A DNA stretch of 12,164 nucleotides from Sphaerosporella brunnea (GCA_008704415.1 VXIS01000604.1:1-12164), one strand, 5' to 3'; positions 1 to 7,917 are shown, counted from the first letter of the stretch. The notes: a model not told the origin generated them from the letters alone. Made by a program: numbers and translations.

Positions 1-336
1 ACGGTTTCGGATGCGGATGCAGATACAGGGTAGGCAAGCTTCTGCCCAGCCTTTTAGAAAGCTGACTGTTGACGATTTGCATGGCGGTTAGACGCCGGGG
101 CATATGGGAATATGCATGTGCATATCCGCATTGCTGGATGAGGGCGAGCTCGAGAAAGCAATTTCGCGGGGTATGTATTCGAATTCGACTTAGTAGGGTA
201 GGGTAGGTGCGAGGAGATATTCTAAGGCGCGATCATTTCTGGTCTGTCGGTGGATAACGTTAACTTTGTTTTTATTTTCGGCTTCCTGTTCTTGGATCGG
301 AGTGCATGCATGCGCTGGGCGGGAGGAGGCGGCCTG

Positions 337-366
337 TGGTGGTGGAGGAGATGCGGACCACCACCA
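337..366. repeat. GGT/ACC inverted repeat (potential hairpin)
   Basis: TGGTGGTGG (337-345) and CCACCACCA (358-366) are perfect 9-bp inverted arms around a 12-nt loop; ACC-type repeats continue to about 391. It may simply reflect trinucleotide expansion. No function is assigned. Confidence 0.6.
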
Positions 367-687
367 CCATCACCACCACTGCCACCACCACCGCAAATCG
401 GAGCAGTCTGACAGCTGCAAGTCTCTTTGTTGTTGAAGCGGAGAGACGGGAAGTTCGGCGGCGGGTGCTTCTTTCTCCTGGTGTTTGATATCGCTCGCTG
501 AGTGGCCGCTTCCTTTCGCCTTTTCCCCTTCCGTCGGCGTCGCTAAATAAACTGGGTTGGCAGCAATGTTGGAATTTGCCCGCCCCTGAAGCTCTCTCCT
601 CCCAGGTGGCGGCGGCGAATGTCTGTACATGTCGCTCGCGGGTGGGATGGATTGTCGCTGTGGTTGCTCGACGAACTGACTGACGCG

Positions 688-900
688 ACCCACACTCCCT
701 CCCTCCCTCCTGCAGAACCCGTCGCTCGCCTTCTGTCTGTGCCCTGTTGCCCTCCCTCCCTCCTCATTCTTCTATAGAACCCTTCCCTCTCCCCCCCCTC
801 TCCCCCCCCTCTCCCAGCTTTCTTGTTCTCCTGTTCTCCCATCCCCACCCCCCCATCCCCCCCCCCCCCCAACCCCCTTCCCCCTCCTTCCCTCCCTTTC
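688..900 (+). promoter_or_regulatory. Pyrimidine-rich (C/T) tract
   Basis: About 210 bases are overwhelmingly C and T, with repeated CCCTC blocks and C runs up to about 14 (857-870). The other strand carries matching G runs. CT-rich tracts are common in promoters of highly or constitutively expressed filamentous fungal genes, often just before the transcription start. Here it ends about 820 bp before the start codon, so it would imply a long leader or a leader intron. Confidence 0.6.
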
Positions 901-1719
901 GGCAGTCTTGCCATCCAAGTCAGTACAGTATCCAGAACAGCATCGTCAGTGGTCTCGCAACACCCCTTTAATTCCCACACCCTCAACCGCCCGTCTGCTC
1001 TTTTCAACTGAGCAACTGCCGCTTTCGCTAAAAACCCTCGAGCACCGCTGTTCGACTGCTTTGCCTTCCTTCGTGCTGAGCACGTCCACTCCCGATCCAT
1101 AAAAAAAAAGACCGAAACGAAAAAAATAAAATTTAAAAAGAACTCCAGGACCATAATCAACCCTCACTCACAGCCAATTATTTGCGACGCTCACATCCCT
1201 CCGCTCCCTGCTGTTGCTGCTTCGCTGAAGCCTCGCTCACATCGCTTCGGTCGCGTCGCAAATCCCCGCTGAAGTCCGTCTCTGCGTGGTTCCCGTCTCT
1301 TGTGGTGGCTTTGGAAACGTCTTGTTCTCACCACCACCACATCCGGCCAGTGTTTAGCACAGCATAATCCGAAACGGTCCTTTGGTCGGCGTCGCAAGTC
1401 ATTACCTTAGTCTTCATTTGGTCCCTGTTCTTCCTTTGTCGATCGGAAGGAGCTTGCACCACCTCCACCACAGCATACTACGATTCGCCTAGCGCAACAA
1501 TTGCAGAAAAACAGGCTATTGTTCTTGCAGCACCGATTTTCGCCTTCGTCTTTTAATTCAATTCTCGACAGAAGTCTCGAAGAAGCCTCTTCTTTGCGGC
1601 ATCCCTCCGGCATCCAGGTCAACACCAGGCAAGGCAGCCCGGACGACAGCTTCTAATCGGTCCTTTCTCTCTTTCCTTCGACCACCGAAAACCCCCCTCA
1701 TCGGACTTCGCTGTAGGGC

Positions 1720-3213
1720 ATGGACGCAGGCGGGCTTGCTCAAATGACTTACAACAACTTCCAGAACTCTGCTGCCTCCTACGGCTCCAGGGGCAAGGGA
1801 TCCCACCTCCGCAACATCTCTGTCCCTTCTCCCAACAACCTTGCCGCTCCTTCCGAGAACCAGCCGGTCTCCACTCCGCGCACGGCTCGGTCGGCCCTCC
1901 TCGCGGGTCTTCGGACTGCCCCCAAGACTCCTACTCCTACTCCGACTGCTGGCGAGCTCGGTTACGACAACAGCAGGTATGCTGGTATCTCGGCTTCGCC
2001 TATGGGATATGGTAATGGCGGCAACATGAACTATCAGGGACAGCAGAGCCACCAGAGGTTGCCGACTCCTCCGTCTACCTCTTCCCCTGCGATTCAGCTC
2101 AATGACGGGGACGAATATGACGAGTACCAGCAGGTGCGAATGATGATGGCTCAGAACGCATACCTCGCTCAGGTTCAGCAACAGCTGGTGGCTGCCCAGA
2201 AGGTGCAGCAGCTGCAGCAGCAGCTGGCCCAATTGCAGATGCACTCTGGTGTCGGATACTCAGCGACTCCGCCGATGAGTCCGGGAATGGGTTTGGCTGG
2301 TTACGGAAATGGTATATATGGGCAGTACAACTCGTACCAGCAGTACCAGGCTGCCCAGGCCGCCCAGACCTTGTACAACCAGCAGCAGCAGCTTCAGCAA
2401 TTGCAGCAGTTGCAACAGCTCCAGCAGCTCCAGCAGTTGCAGCAACTTCAGCAGCAGGCCCAGTATCAGCAAATCCAGTCGCCGGTTGCCCAAGTTGAGA
2501 TCAGCCCCCCGACTCCGGTCGAGCAGCCTTCGTCTGCTGGCTTGTCTATGAGTGGAAACCGTGCCAACAGTCGCTCGCGTTCCCCGCCCAAGCTCAGCCT
2601 CCAGCAGTCCAACAACGCTGCCCAGAACTCGTCGGCTGCGGCCGGATTTAGACGTGGTCACCGGAAGGCTAGTTCTCTTTCGACTTGCACGTCCATCAAC
2701 AACGCCGAAATTGCCGAGGCCCCCAAGACGTCTGTCCCCAAGCTGCCCGCGACCCCGATGACTGCTACCTTTGGACCTGGCCATGCCAGCGGCACCCACC
2801 CTCTGCGCCAGCCTCGTGGGCCTCCTTCAATCGAGGAGCTCAAGGCCAAGCCAACGTCCAAGGACGAGGGTAGCAAGAACTTTGCCACGCGTCAGCGTCG
2901 CCGTGCGATATCGAGATTGGTTTCGGCCGGTATCGAACGCCGCTCTGCCAGGACCACTTCTGGTACTACATCTGCGGCAGGGACCATGACCCCCGTGTCA
3001 GAGCACGAGGGCTTTGTCTTTGAGGAGACCGAGAGCATTGGATCGTCTGCTGCGGGCCGTAATAGCCGTCAGAGCCTCCGCGACTATGAGCATAACAACT
3101 CCAGCGATGAGGGATCTGTTGCGAGCAAACTCGGTTCCAAGGGAAGCGCTGGGTTGAGAGCCCCTAGCCTGGTTCTCAGTGCCGCCGATAAGAGGAAGAG
3201 TGCTCTCTTTTGA
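1720..3213 (+). CDS. Gln-rich, largely disordered fungal protein of unknown function (497 aa)
   Basis: Single uninterrupted frame. The ATG at 1720 is the first + strand ATG after 649, which supports this start. Residues 1-130 are rich in Ser, Pro, Thr, Asn and Gly, with SP/TP sites. Residues 137-176 and 208-253 are very Gln-rich and contain seven LQQ units (225-245), giving a potential coiled coil or prion-like segment. An RSRSPP motif lies at 285-290. Residues 365-408 form the most structured-looking part: PRGPPSIEELKAKPTSK followed by a basic RQRRR stretch and SRLVSAGIERR. Further on are an acidic FEETES segment (about 433-439) and a basic tail KRKSALF. RKAS (316-319) and RRAIS (394-398) resemble basophilic kinase sites. 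From general familiarity, the PRGPPSIEEL/TRQRRR block looks like a conserved module in Pezizomycotina proteins, but I cannot name the family. No signal peptide or membrane segment. Cytoplasmic, RNA-linked or nuclear roles are all possible. Confidence 0.88.
   Translation: MDAGGLAQMTYNNFQNSAASYGSRGKGSHLRNISVPSPNNLAAPSENQPVSTPRTARSALLAGLRTAPKTPTPTPTAGELGYDNSRYAGISASPMGYGNGGNMNYQGQQSHQRLPTPPSTSSPAIQLNDGDEYDEYQQVRMMMAQNAYLAQVQQQLVAAQKVQQLQQQLAQLQMHSGVGYSATPPMSPGMGLAGYGNGIYGQYNSYQQYQAAQAAQTLYNQQQQLQQLQQLQQLQQLQQLQQLQQQAQYQQIQSPVAQVEISPPTPVEQPSSAGLSMSGNRANSRSRSPPKLSLQQSNNAAQNSSAAAGFRRGHRKASSLSTCTSINNAEIAEAPKTSVPKLPATPMTATFGPGHASGTHPLRQPRGPPSIEELKAKPTSKDEGSKNFATRQRRRAISRLVSAGIERRSARTTSGTTSAAGTMTPVSEHEGFVFEETESIGSSAAGRNSRQSLRDYEHNNSSDEGSVASKLGSKGSAGLRAPSLVLSAADKRKSALF
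2392..2454 (+). repeat. In-frame (Leu-Gln-Gln)7 repeat
   Basis: Seven consecutive LQQ units (residues 225-245) are encoded with mixed codons: CTT, TTG and CTC for Leu, CAG and CAA for Gln. The mixture suggests that the amino-acid pattern is kept by selection rather than being a fresh CAG slippage product. Leu every third residue on a Gln background could form a helix or coiled coil. Confidence 0.9.
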
Positions 3214-4002
3214 ATGTTTACGACTATATACTTTCATGACCAGGGGGTGAAGGGAAAGGGTGGCTACTATGACTGCCTAGCTGCATTTACCTATTTCCGT
3301 GCTGCTGCCTGTTCTACCTGTACTTTCTTCAGTTGCAATCTTGATGCGTTTCGCCTTTTTGTGTGGTTTTTCTTTTTCTTTTTTTTTTTTTTCCGCTCTC
3401 TTATGCTGTGCTTTTGATCAAGTTCATGTGCGGGTTGGTGGGATATGAGTTCTGGGGTGCGTCTTTTTTTTTATCGTGATGGTTCTCATGGGTTTTGGGC
3501 TTTTTTCCTCGCACTTTTTTCTGCATGGCCCATTCTTGCAAGGCATTTTCTGTTGCTGCTACTGCTGTCTCTTCGTTTTGCACATTGCGCAAGCCTTTTG
3601 TTTATCTTCATGCGCGAGACATGGATTATCGGGGGTGGCTTTATTACATGGGATTTGGGGGATTGGGATGGGATTGGATGGGAGTCGGGTTCGGGGGGAC
3701 GAGGCTCTATGAGAGAATGACGATAAAGTAACTATGGCGTCCTTTGTGCGGTAACTATCATTGCGGTGATAGGCAGGGCGGCCTGGAGAGGAACTGGAGG
3801 AGCGATGTGGCTATGGCGATAGCTATGAGAACTTCGATAGACAGATGCATATCAAGTTTGTTTATGTATAACAGTTACATAGCCAGCCCATGATGTGTCT
3901 GCAAATTGGTGAAACTACCGACGGGGCTGAACATGCCGACCCATCCACTCGTTCCAGCCCGTGGCCGGTGGGTGATCTGCGGTATGTGACAGCTGCGTTT
4001 AA

Positions 4003-4007
4003 ATTGG
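4003..4007 (-). promoter_or_regulatory. Inverted CCAAT box upstream of the isomerase gene
   Basis: ATTGG on the + strand (CCAAT on the other) lies about 112 bp before the start codon, a typical distance for the fungal Hap/CBC complex. It is a single pentamer, so it could be chance; its position beside the GC-rich block makes it more credible. Confidence 0.4.
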
Positions 4008-4008
4008 C

Positions 4009-4028
4009 GAGGGGCGGGGCGGGCGGGG
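4009..4028 (+). promoter_or_regulatory. GC-rich promoter element with two CreA-like sites
   Basis: A run of GGGGC units holds two exact matches to the CreA/Mig1 consensus SYGGRG (GCGGGG at 4014-4019 and 4023-4028), about 90-105 bp upstream of the start codon. Paired CreA sites are the usual functional arrangement in aspergilli. A carbon-source response for a hexose-phosphate enzyme would make sense but is only inferred; other C2H2 factors bind similar GC boxes. Confidence 0.4.
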
Positions 4029-4118
4029 TTATCAACGTCCAGCCCCTGAACCGTGACGACCTCATCATCCACATCAACAACCATCACCCACATCACATCA
4101 ATCAGTACACCAGCCAAG

Positions 4119-5489
4119 ATGTTGCCCGTGCCGCTGTACCCCCTCAAATGCGGTGCGTCTGTCGGTCCCTTACCCCCTGCGGGGTACACAGAGGCTGACA
4201 GAACCCAGGAACTAACTCTTACGACTGGGGTAAACTCGGCAGCTCCTCTGCGGCCGCACAGTACGCCGCCGCCAACGGCTTCCAGGTCGACGAATCGAAG
4301 CCTTACGCCGAGGTAACTTCTCTCTCCCTAACTCTGTGGTCTCGCTGACAGCAACCAGCTGTGGATGGGAACGCACCCATCCAACCCGTCGATCGACATC
4401 ACGAGCGGGCGCACGCTGCTGGAGCTGGTGCAGGAGAACCAGGCGCTGCTCTCGGCGGCGGTGGCAGAGCGGTACGGGCAGCAGCTGCCGTTCCTGTTTA
4501 AAGTGCTCAGCATCCGCAAGGCGCTCAGTATCCAGGCGCACCCGGACAAGAAGCTTGCGGAGCGCCTGCACAAGGAGGATCCTAAGAACTATCCTGATGA
4601 TAACCACAAGCCGGAGATGACGATCGCGATCACGCCGTTTGATGGGTTCTGTGGATTCCGTCCGCTGCAGGAGATTGCAAGCTTTTTGGAGAATACCCCG
4701 GAGCTGAGGGAGTTGGTCGGTGAGGAGGTCGCGCGGGAATTTGTGGCCGCAGTCGGCGCACAGGAGAAGGTGCAAAAGGCGGCGCTGAAGTCGCTGTTTG
4801 CGGCGATCATGACCTCCCCAGAGGGCAGGTTCAAGCCGTTGACGAAACAGCTGGCGGAGTCGGCAGGGAATAATCCTGACGGCTTTGCGGGCAAGGAGTT
4901 TGGCGGGAAAACACTGGCCGAGCTTATCGTCAGATTGGATCAACAGTTCCCGGAGGATATTGGATTGTTTTGTAGTCTGGTCCTGAACTATATCACCCTT
5001 CAACCAGGCGAGGCCGTCTTCCTCCGTGCTAACGACCCCCACGCCTACCTCTCCGGGGACATCATCGAGTGCATGGCTGCCTCCGACAACGTCGTCCGCG
5101 CTGGCTTCACGCCCAAATTCAAGGACGTCAAGAACCTCGTCGAGATGTTGACGTACAACTTCGCGCCCATCGAGGAGCAGAAAATGAAGCCGCAACCTTG
5201 GAGCAAGGCTAAGGGCAAGGGCGGAAGCAGCGTCGTGTATGACCCGCCGATCGAAGAGTTTGCGGTCGCGAAAACGGACCTGGCGAAGAGCGAAAGCGAG
5301 GAGTTTGAGGGCGTTGACGGACCTAGTATTGTCATTGTGACTGAGGGCAAAGGATGGGTCACGGTTGGGCCCAAGACCGAGACCCTCAGTAGGGGAAAGG
5401 TCTTCTTTGTCGGTGCTACTGCGAACGTGCAGTTGCGCGCGGATGAGGAGGGGCTAGTTACGTTCAGGGCGTTTTGTGAGCTGAAGTAG
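4119..5489 (+). CDS. manA: Mannose-6-phosphate isomerase, type I (three exons, 422 aa)
   Basis: Interconverts fructose-6-phosphate and mannose-6-phosphate in the cytosol, the entry step to GDP-mannose for mannan, N- and O-glycans and GPI anchors. Exons are 4119-4152, 4209-4312 and 4359-5489; joined they give 423 codons including TAG. The start has a good context (CCAAGATG) and gives [12 protein letters not shown], followed after splicing by [20 protein letters not shown] and then [11 protein letters not shown], the classic type I N-terminus. Zinc ligands are present: Gln105 and His107 in [10 protein letters not shown], Glu132 in [13 protein letters not shown], and His274 in [10 protein letters not shown], matching Gln111/His113/Glu138/His285 of Candida albicans PMI1. 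The second family signature, [17 protein letters not shown], follows, with catalytic Arg293. The cupin C-terminal half ends in FRAFCELK. Length is normal for the family. Known as PMI40 in yeast, PMI1 in Candida and manA in aspergilli. The next gene converges on it. Confidence 0.97.
4153..4208 (+). other. Intron 1 of the isomerase gene (56 nt, phase 1)
   Basis: Donor GTGCGT, branch-like GCTGAC at 4194-4199, acceptor CCCAG. It splits the Gly codon of KCG. Using the earlier AG at 4200-4201 would bring in a TAA within four codons, so the acceptor at 4208 is correct; it restores TNSYDWGK. Confidence 0.92.
4313..4358 (+). other. Intron 2 of the isomerase gene (46 nt, phase 0)
   Basis: Donor GTAACT, branch-like GCTGAC at 4344-4349 (a CTAAC also occurs at 4328-4332), acceptor ACCAG. 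Removal joins KPYAE to [11 protein letters not shown], a conserved junction in type I isomerases. It is near the lower size limit of fungal introns. Confidence 0.93.
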
Positions 5490-5877
5490 GTGCGCTTGTG
5501 TACCGGTACGGGGGAGGACTGATGTGGTGGAGTAGGAGTGTGGGTGCTTCGAGGTTGTAGGTGTTTGTCTTCACTTTTGGAAGTTTGAGCATTAAATAAT
5601 CCAAGGGGATGTGAACGTGCGTGATTCTGCGAGTGACATACTATGAACATCTCCACCAGGCAAAAGGCACCAAGGGCCTCGCTAGCCGGTTGGCTGTTGG
5701 CCTACTACTCGGGCGTTTTGGTAGAACGGAAGGAACAGCTCAGCTCATATGACGGGTCGGTCTGGAGGAGTCCTCCCGGGGCGGGCGGATAACCATATTC
5801 AACATTTGCGCAACGCAAAAACTCTAGATACCATACATCACCATCCCCCCCCCCGCCCCGTCCCGTCACCGCACCCA
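5490..5877. other. Convergent 3' intergenic region
   Basis: Lies between the isomerase stop and the stop of the minus-strand small gene. It should hold both 3' UTRs. ATTAAATAATCC near 5591-5602 is an AT-rich, polyadenylation-like stretch for the isomerase. A C run occurs at 5846-5854. No gene is seen. Confidence 0.5.
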
Positions 5878-6303
5878 TCAAACCGTCTCATCGTCCTTCA
5901 ACGCCATATACGGATTACCATAATCGCCCTCGCCACCGCCGGTACCAGGCTGCCGCATAGCCTTCTTGTACAAATGCCGCTCACCGACCCTGCCCGGATC
6001 GTCCTCGCCGCCGATCTCGGTGGTATCGATCAATTCGCGCGGCACCTTGCTCCAGTCCACCTGCTCTTCCCTCCCCTTCCCCGCCTTCGCCTTTTCCCTT
6101 CCCGAGCCCTGCGGCGCATACTTGGAGCTCTCCAAGCCTTCGCCCCGCTCGGCTGCCTCGTCTGGCGGCGGCGTCGGCGGCTTTTTGCCGGTGCTGCTGG
6201 GGTCGGTCTCGGTCGTCGAGGTCTACGCCGGGGAAGGGGTCAGTGGGAAGCTGGGTTGGTGGAGGGGGAAGGGGGGGGGGCGCGCCTTTTGGGTGTGCGA
6301 CAT
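5878..6303 (-). CDS. Small uncharacterised fungal gene with an interrupted reading frame
   Basis: The start is well supported: TATAAATA at 6361-6354, a (CAA)6 leader, then CACAAACATG with the ATG at 6303-6301. The frame reads MSHTQKARPPP and then meets TAG at 6225-6223 (codon 27). The same frame is open again from codon 28 to the TGA at 5880-5878. That downstream part looks like real protein: TSTTETDPSSTGKKPPTPPP, SSKYAPQGSG, VDWSKVPRELIDTTE (about residues 82-96), GERHLYKK (107-114), NPYMALKDDETV at the C-terminus. It is hydrophilic with no signal peptide or membrane segment. Between the C10 run (6271-6280 on +) and the GAC-rich stretch near 6220, another frame reads LPTDPFPGVDLDD, so two compensating indels would bypass the TAG. 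No GT donor that could splice it out is visible. It may be a sequencing error, a young pseudogene, or a wrong start. Function unknown. Confidence 0.5.
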
Positions 6304-6353
6304 GTTTGTGGTGTTGTTGTTGTTGTTGTTGCGGTGAAGTCTTCGCTTTGTGA

Positions 6354-6361
6354 TATTTATA
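6354..6361 (-). promoter_or_regulatory. TATA box of the small minus-strand gene
   Basis: TATAAATA reads on the minus strand 51 bp before the start codon. With a start site 25-35 bp downstream, the leader would be about 20-25 nt and consist largely of the CAA repeat (6313-6331). Such short A/C-rich leaders are common before well-expressed fungal genes. Confidence 0.6.
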
Positions 6362-6782
6362 CATGATACCTAGACACAGTGTGATGTCACCCCCCGTTCG
6401 TCGTCATGCTGCGGAGCTCCCCGCCTAACCTCTGTGACGCAAGAGCAACGACAAAAAAAGCTACATACTTCCTCCGTTATCCGTGATTGTGGGTTGGACG
6501 GTCACAAGGGATCACCCGGGGGGTATATAGCAACAACAACAATAATCTGGAGCAAACACCAACAACCAATCCCACCCGAATATGCCCGCCCCTATTGTAT
6601 ATAACAGCTACGATATTCTGGGTTTTCACCACTACGGTAGTGATACCACCACATCCTCTTTCCTTCCATAGTCAATCACTCCCGCCGGCGGCTAAGTCGT
6701 GGGGGTACATGTGCTATCACTCGAGCACGCCTGCCACCTTCACGTTTCCGGCTGATAGTCTGTAGACCTCTCCTCCACCACA

Positions 6783-6800
6783 CATACCATACCATACCAT
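6783..6800 (+). repeat. CATAC tandem repeat (3.6 copies)
   Basis: Three exact 5-bp units plus a partial fourth. A short microsatellite with no evident function. Confidence 0.8.
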
Positions 6801-6963
6801 AGCGCTACCCCTGCATGCCCGTGAAAATCTTCTGTGTTAGCAAGCTATGAGTTTCTCACCTTTGACCGCTAGTCCGTTCCCCTGCTGGATAAGGTAACAC
6901 AGCAACACTCCGCAAACACTGCAAGCCTAAGACATACTACCGCAGGCCTCAAAAGCCTAACCA

Positions 6964-7450
6964 TGTTGCGGCCAAGGCCTCTCAAAAGCTATCGCTTCGC
7001 GGTTCTATCAACTGAGGCTGAACAAGGCACCGACTACCTCCTGTGGACGGACGACAGATGCTGGTGGTGCAGCTCCAGCTCCATCCAGAACCGAGACCAT
7101 CTCTTCAAATTCTGCAAGAGGTGGAGGAAGAAGGAGCAGCAGAGAGTCCTCTGGAAGGCAGTGCAAGAGGCGAGACGAAGGATGGTGGGCAAAAGCGATG
7201 GCCAACAGCGACTGCTGGCCGACGATAGGTGCACGGAAGCGGTGTTGGATTTCCTAGGCTCCACCAAGGTAGCGACATGGCCCCAGCGGGGGCTGCATGA
7301 TGTATTGAAAGGGCTTTTATTTTCCTTAGAAGGGCCGCAGGCAACCAACAGTAGGCTCTGACCTAAGGTGTAGCATAGTCTCTTCTCTTCTATATATGTC
7401 ATGGCCGCAAGCGGCCGAATACAATATGATTAAAACAAACAAACAACAAC
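6964..7450 (+). mobile_element. 5'-truncated, decayed 3' end of a Tad/LINE-like non-LTR retrotransposon
   Basis: This is the tail of an ORF2 (reverse transcriptase polyprotein). At 6982-7035 one frame reads SKAIASRFYQLRLNKAPT, resembling the stretch before the C-terminal zinc knuckle in fungal LINEs. The frame then changes near 7032 and continues DYLLWTDDRCWWC. The knuckle is C-x2-C-x9-H-x4-C (Cys codons at 7059, 7068 and 7113; His at 7098). LLADDRCTEAVLDFLGSTKV (7212-7271) matches the usual C-terminal block of this group. A stop follows at 7359-7361. Next come a GGCCGC-AA-GCGGCC hairpin (7403-7416) and an A-rich TAAAACAAACAAACAACAAC tail (7431-7450), as expected of a LINE 3' end. The frameshift and lack of any reverse transcriptase domain show it is dead. 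The 5' junction near 6964 is approximate. Identification rests on motif familiarity. Confidence 0.75.
7403..7416 (+). repeat. Perfect inverted repeat in the retroelement 3' UTR
   Basis: GGCCGC and GCGGCC arms flank AA. It sits between the ORF2 stop and the A-rich tail. In several LINE clades a 3' stem-loop is recognised by the element's own reverse transcriptase; that role here is inferred. Confidence 0.6.
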
Positions 7451-7641
7451 ACTCCGTTGGTTTTGAAAGGAGGGGGGGGGGGCAGAGGCACCAGCATACA
7501 AGCATATCACGAACTGGCCTGGCGTGCTAAGTACATCTCCATCTCCATCCGCATCCAGAGTACGAGTAACTAGTACATCTGCGTATGCCCGCCCCTCAGG
7601 GAGCTCAAAGTAGTCGTAGTGCCGCGGCCCAGCGACTCAGG

Positions 7642-7660
7642 CTCTCTCTCTCTCTCTCTC
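7642..7660 (+). repeat. (CT)n microsatellite
   Basis: About nine and a half CT units. Simple repeat with no evident function. Confidence 0.9.
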
Positions 7661-7888
7661 AAATCGCAGCGAGGAGTGAGCTGCTGAATTTTTTACACCC
7701 CTGTCCCCCCAGGGGTTCGTTTCTATCAACCGCACAGTAAGACTCTGGCATGACCGGGCCGGGCTGGCTATGTATCTAGCTACACGGCATCTCAACCCCC
7801 AACACGCGCCAGCCTGATGATGGCCATGGCATGGGTGATCAAATACCTCACCTCATGATCATCGCACGTCCCATTCAGAATCCATCAT

Positions 7889-7917
7889 CACAATAGCACA
7901 ATAGCACAATAGCACAA
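7889..7917 (+). repeat. CACAATAG tandem repeat (about 3.6 copies)
   Basis: Three exact 8-bp copies plus CACAA. It lies in the presumed 3' region of the minus-strand gene. Confidence 0.9.

Larger units (their letters stand above)
1..1719 (+). promoter_or_regulatory. Promoter and long 5' leader of the Gln-rich protein gene
   Basis: No gene is supported here. The first 650 bases hold short palindromes (around 110-125 and 304-313), a short TAGGG-type repeat (194-207) and a GGT/ACC hairpin (337-366). From 650 to 1719 there is no ATG on the + strand, over about 1,070 bases, which is what a transcribed leader that avoids upstream start codons would look like. A C/T tract lies at about 688-900 and an A-rich stretch at 1098-1140. 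Pyrimidine-rich tracts near transcription starts are known from filamentous fungal promoters. The transcription start cannot be placed and a leader intron cannot be excluded. Confidence 0.6.
3214..4118 (+). other. Intergenic: 3' region of the Gln-rich gene and promoter of the isomerase gene
   Basis: No gene is supported. 3214 to about 3430 is T-rich, with poly-T runs near 3364-3392, as expected for a fungal 3' UTR. 3649-3702 is a G-rich stretch of GGGAT-like units. The last 200 bases before the isomerase start hold an inverted CCAAT box, a GC-rich element and a CATCA-rich leader. Short open frames here lack codon or domain support. Confidence 0.6.
6304..6963. other. Intergenic: upstream region of the small minus-strand gene
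   Basis: The TATA box (6361-6354, minus) and CAA-repeat leader of the small gene are at the left end. GTGATGTCAC at 6381-6390 resembles a CRE-type site, weakly. CAACAACAACAATAATC lies near 6531 and a CATAC x3 repeat at 6783-6800. No coding sequence is supported in the rest; open frames here are short and low-complexity. Confidence 0.5.

Noticed and set aside
194..207. TAGGG-type repeat suggesting telomere sequence
   Set aside because: The unit is 5 bp and under three copies, not a TTAGGG array, and genes lie to its right in ordinary context.
543..1160. Minus-strand Gly/Arg-rich frame of 205 codons
   Set aside because: It is the complement of the C/T-rich tract; the glycines come from G runs and no ordinary protein segment is present.
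1558..2244. Minus-strand 228-codon frame over the start of the Gln-rich gene
   Set aside because: Shadow frame, rich in Leu, Arg and Ser because the coding strand is rich in Gln, Pro and Ser codons.
2260..2799. Minus-strand Leu-rich frame that could pass for a leucine-rich repeat protein
   Set aside because: The Leu runs are simply the complement of the CAG/CAA codons of the LQQ segment.
4212..5195. Minus-strand 327-codon frame across the isomerase
   Set aside because: Antisense shadow of the conserved isomerase exons; its composition is the complement of the real gene.
5749..6366. Plus-strand 205-codon frame opposite the small minus gene
   Set aside because: No start context or domain; the minus strand has the TATA box, leader and more natural protein composition.
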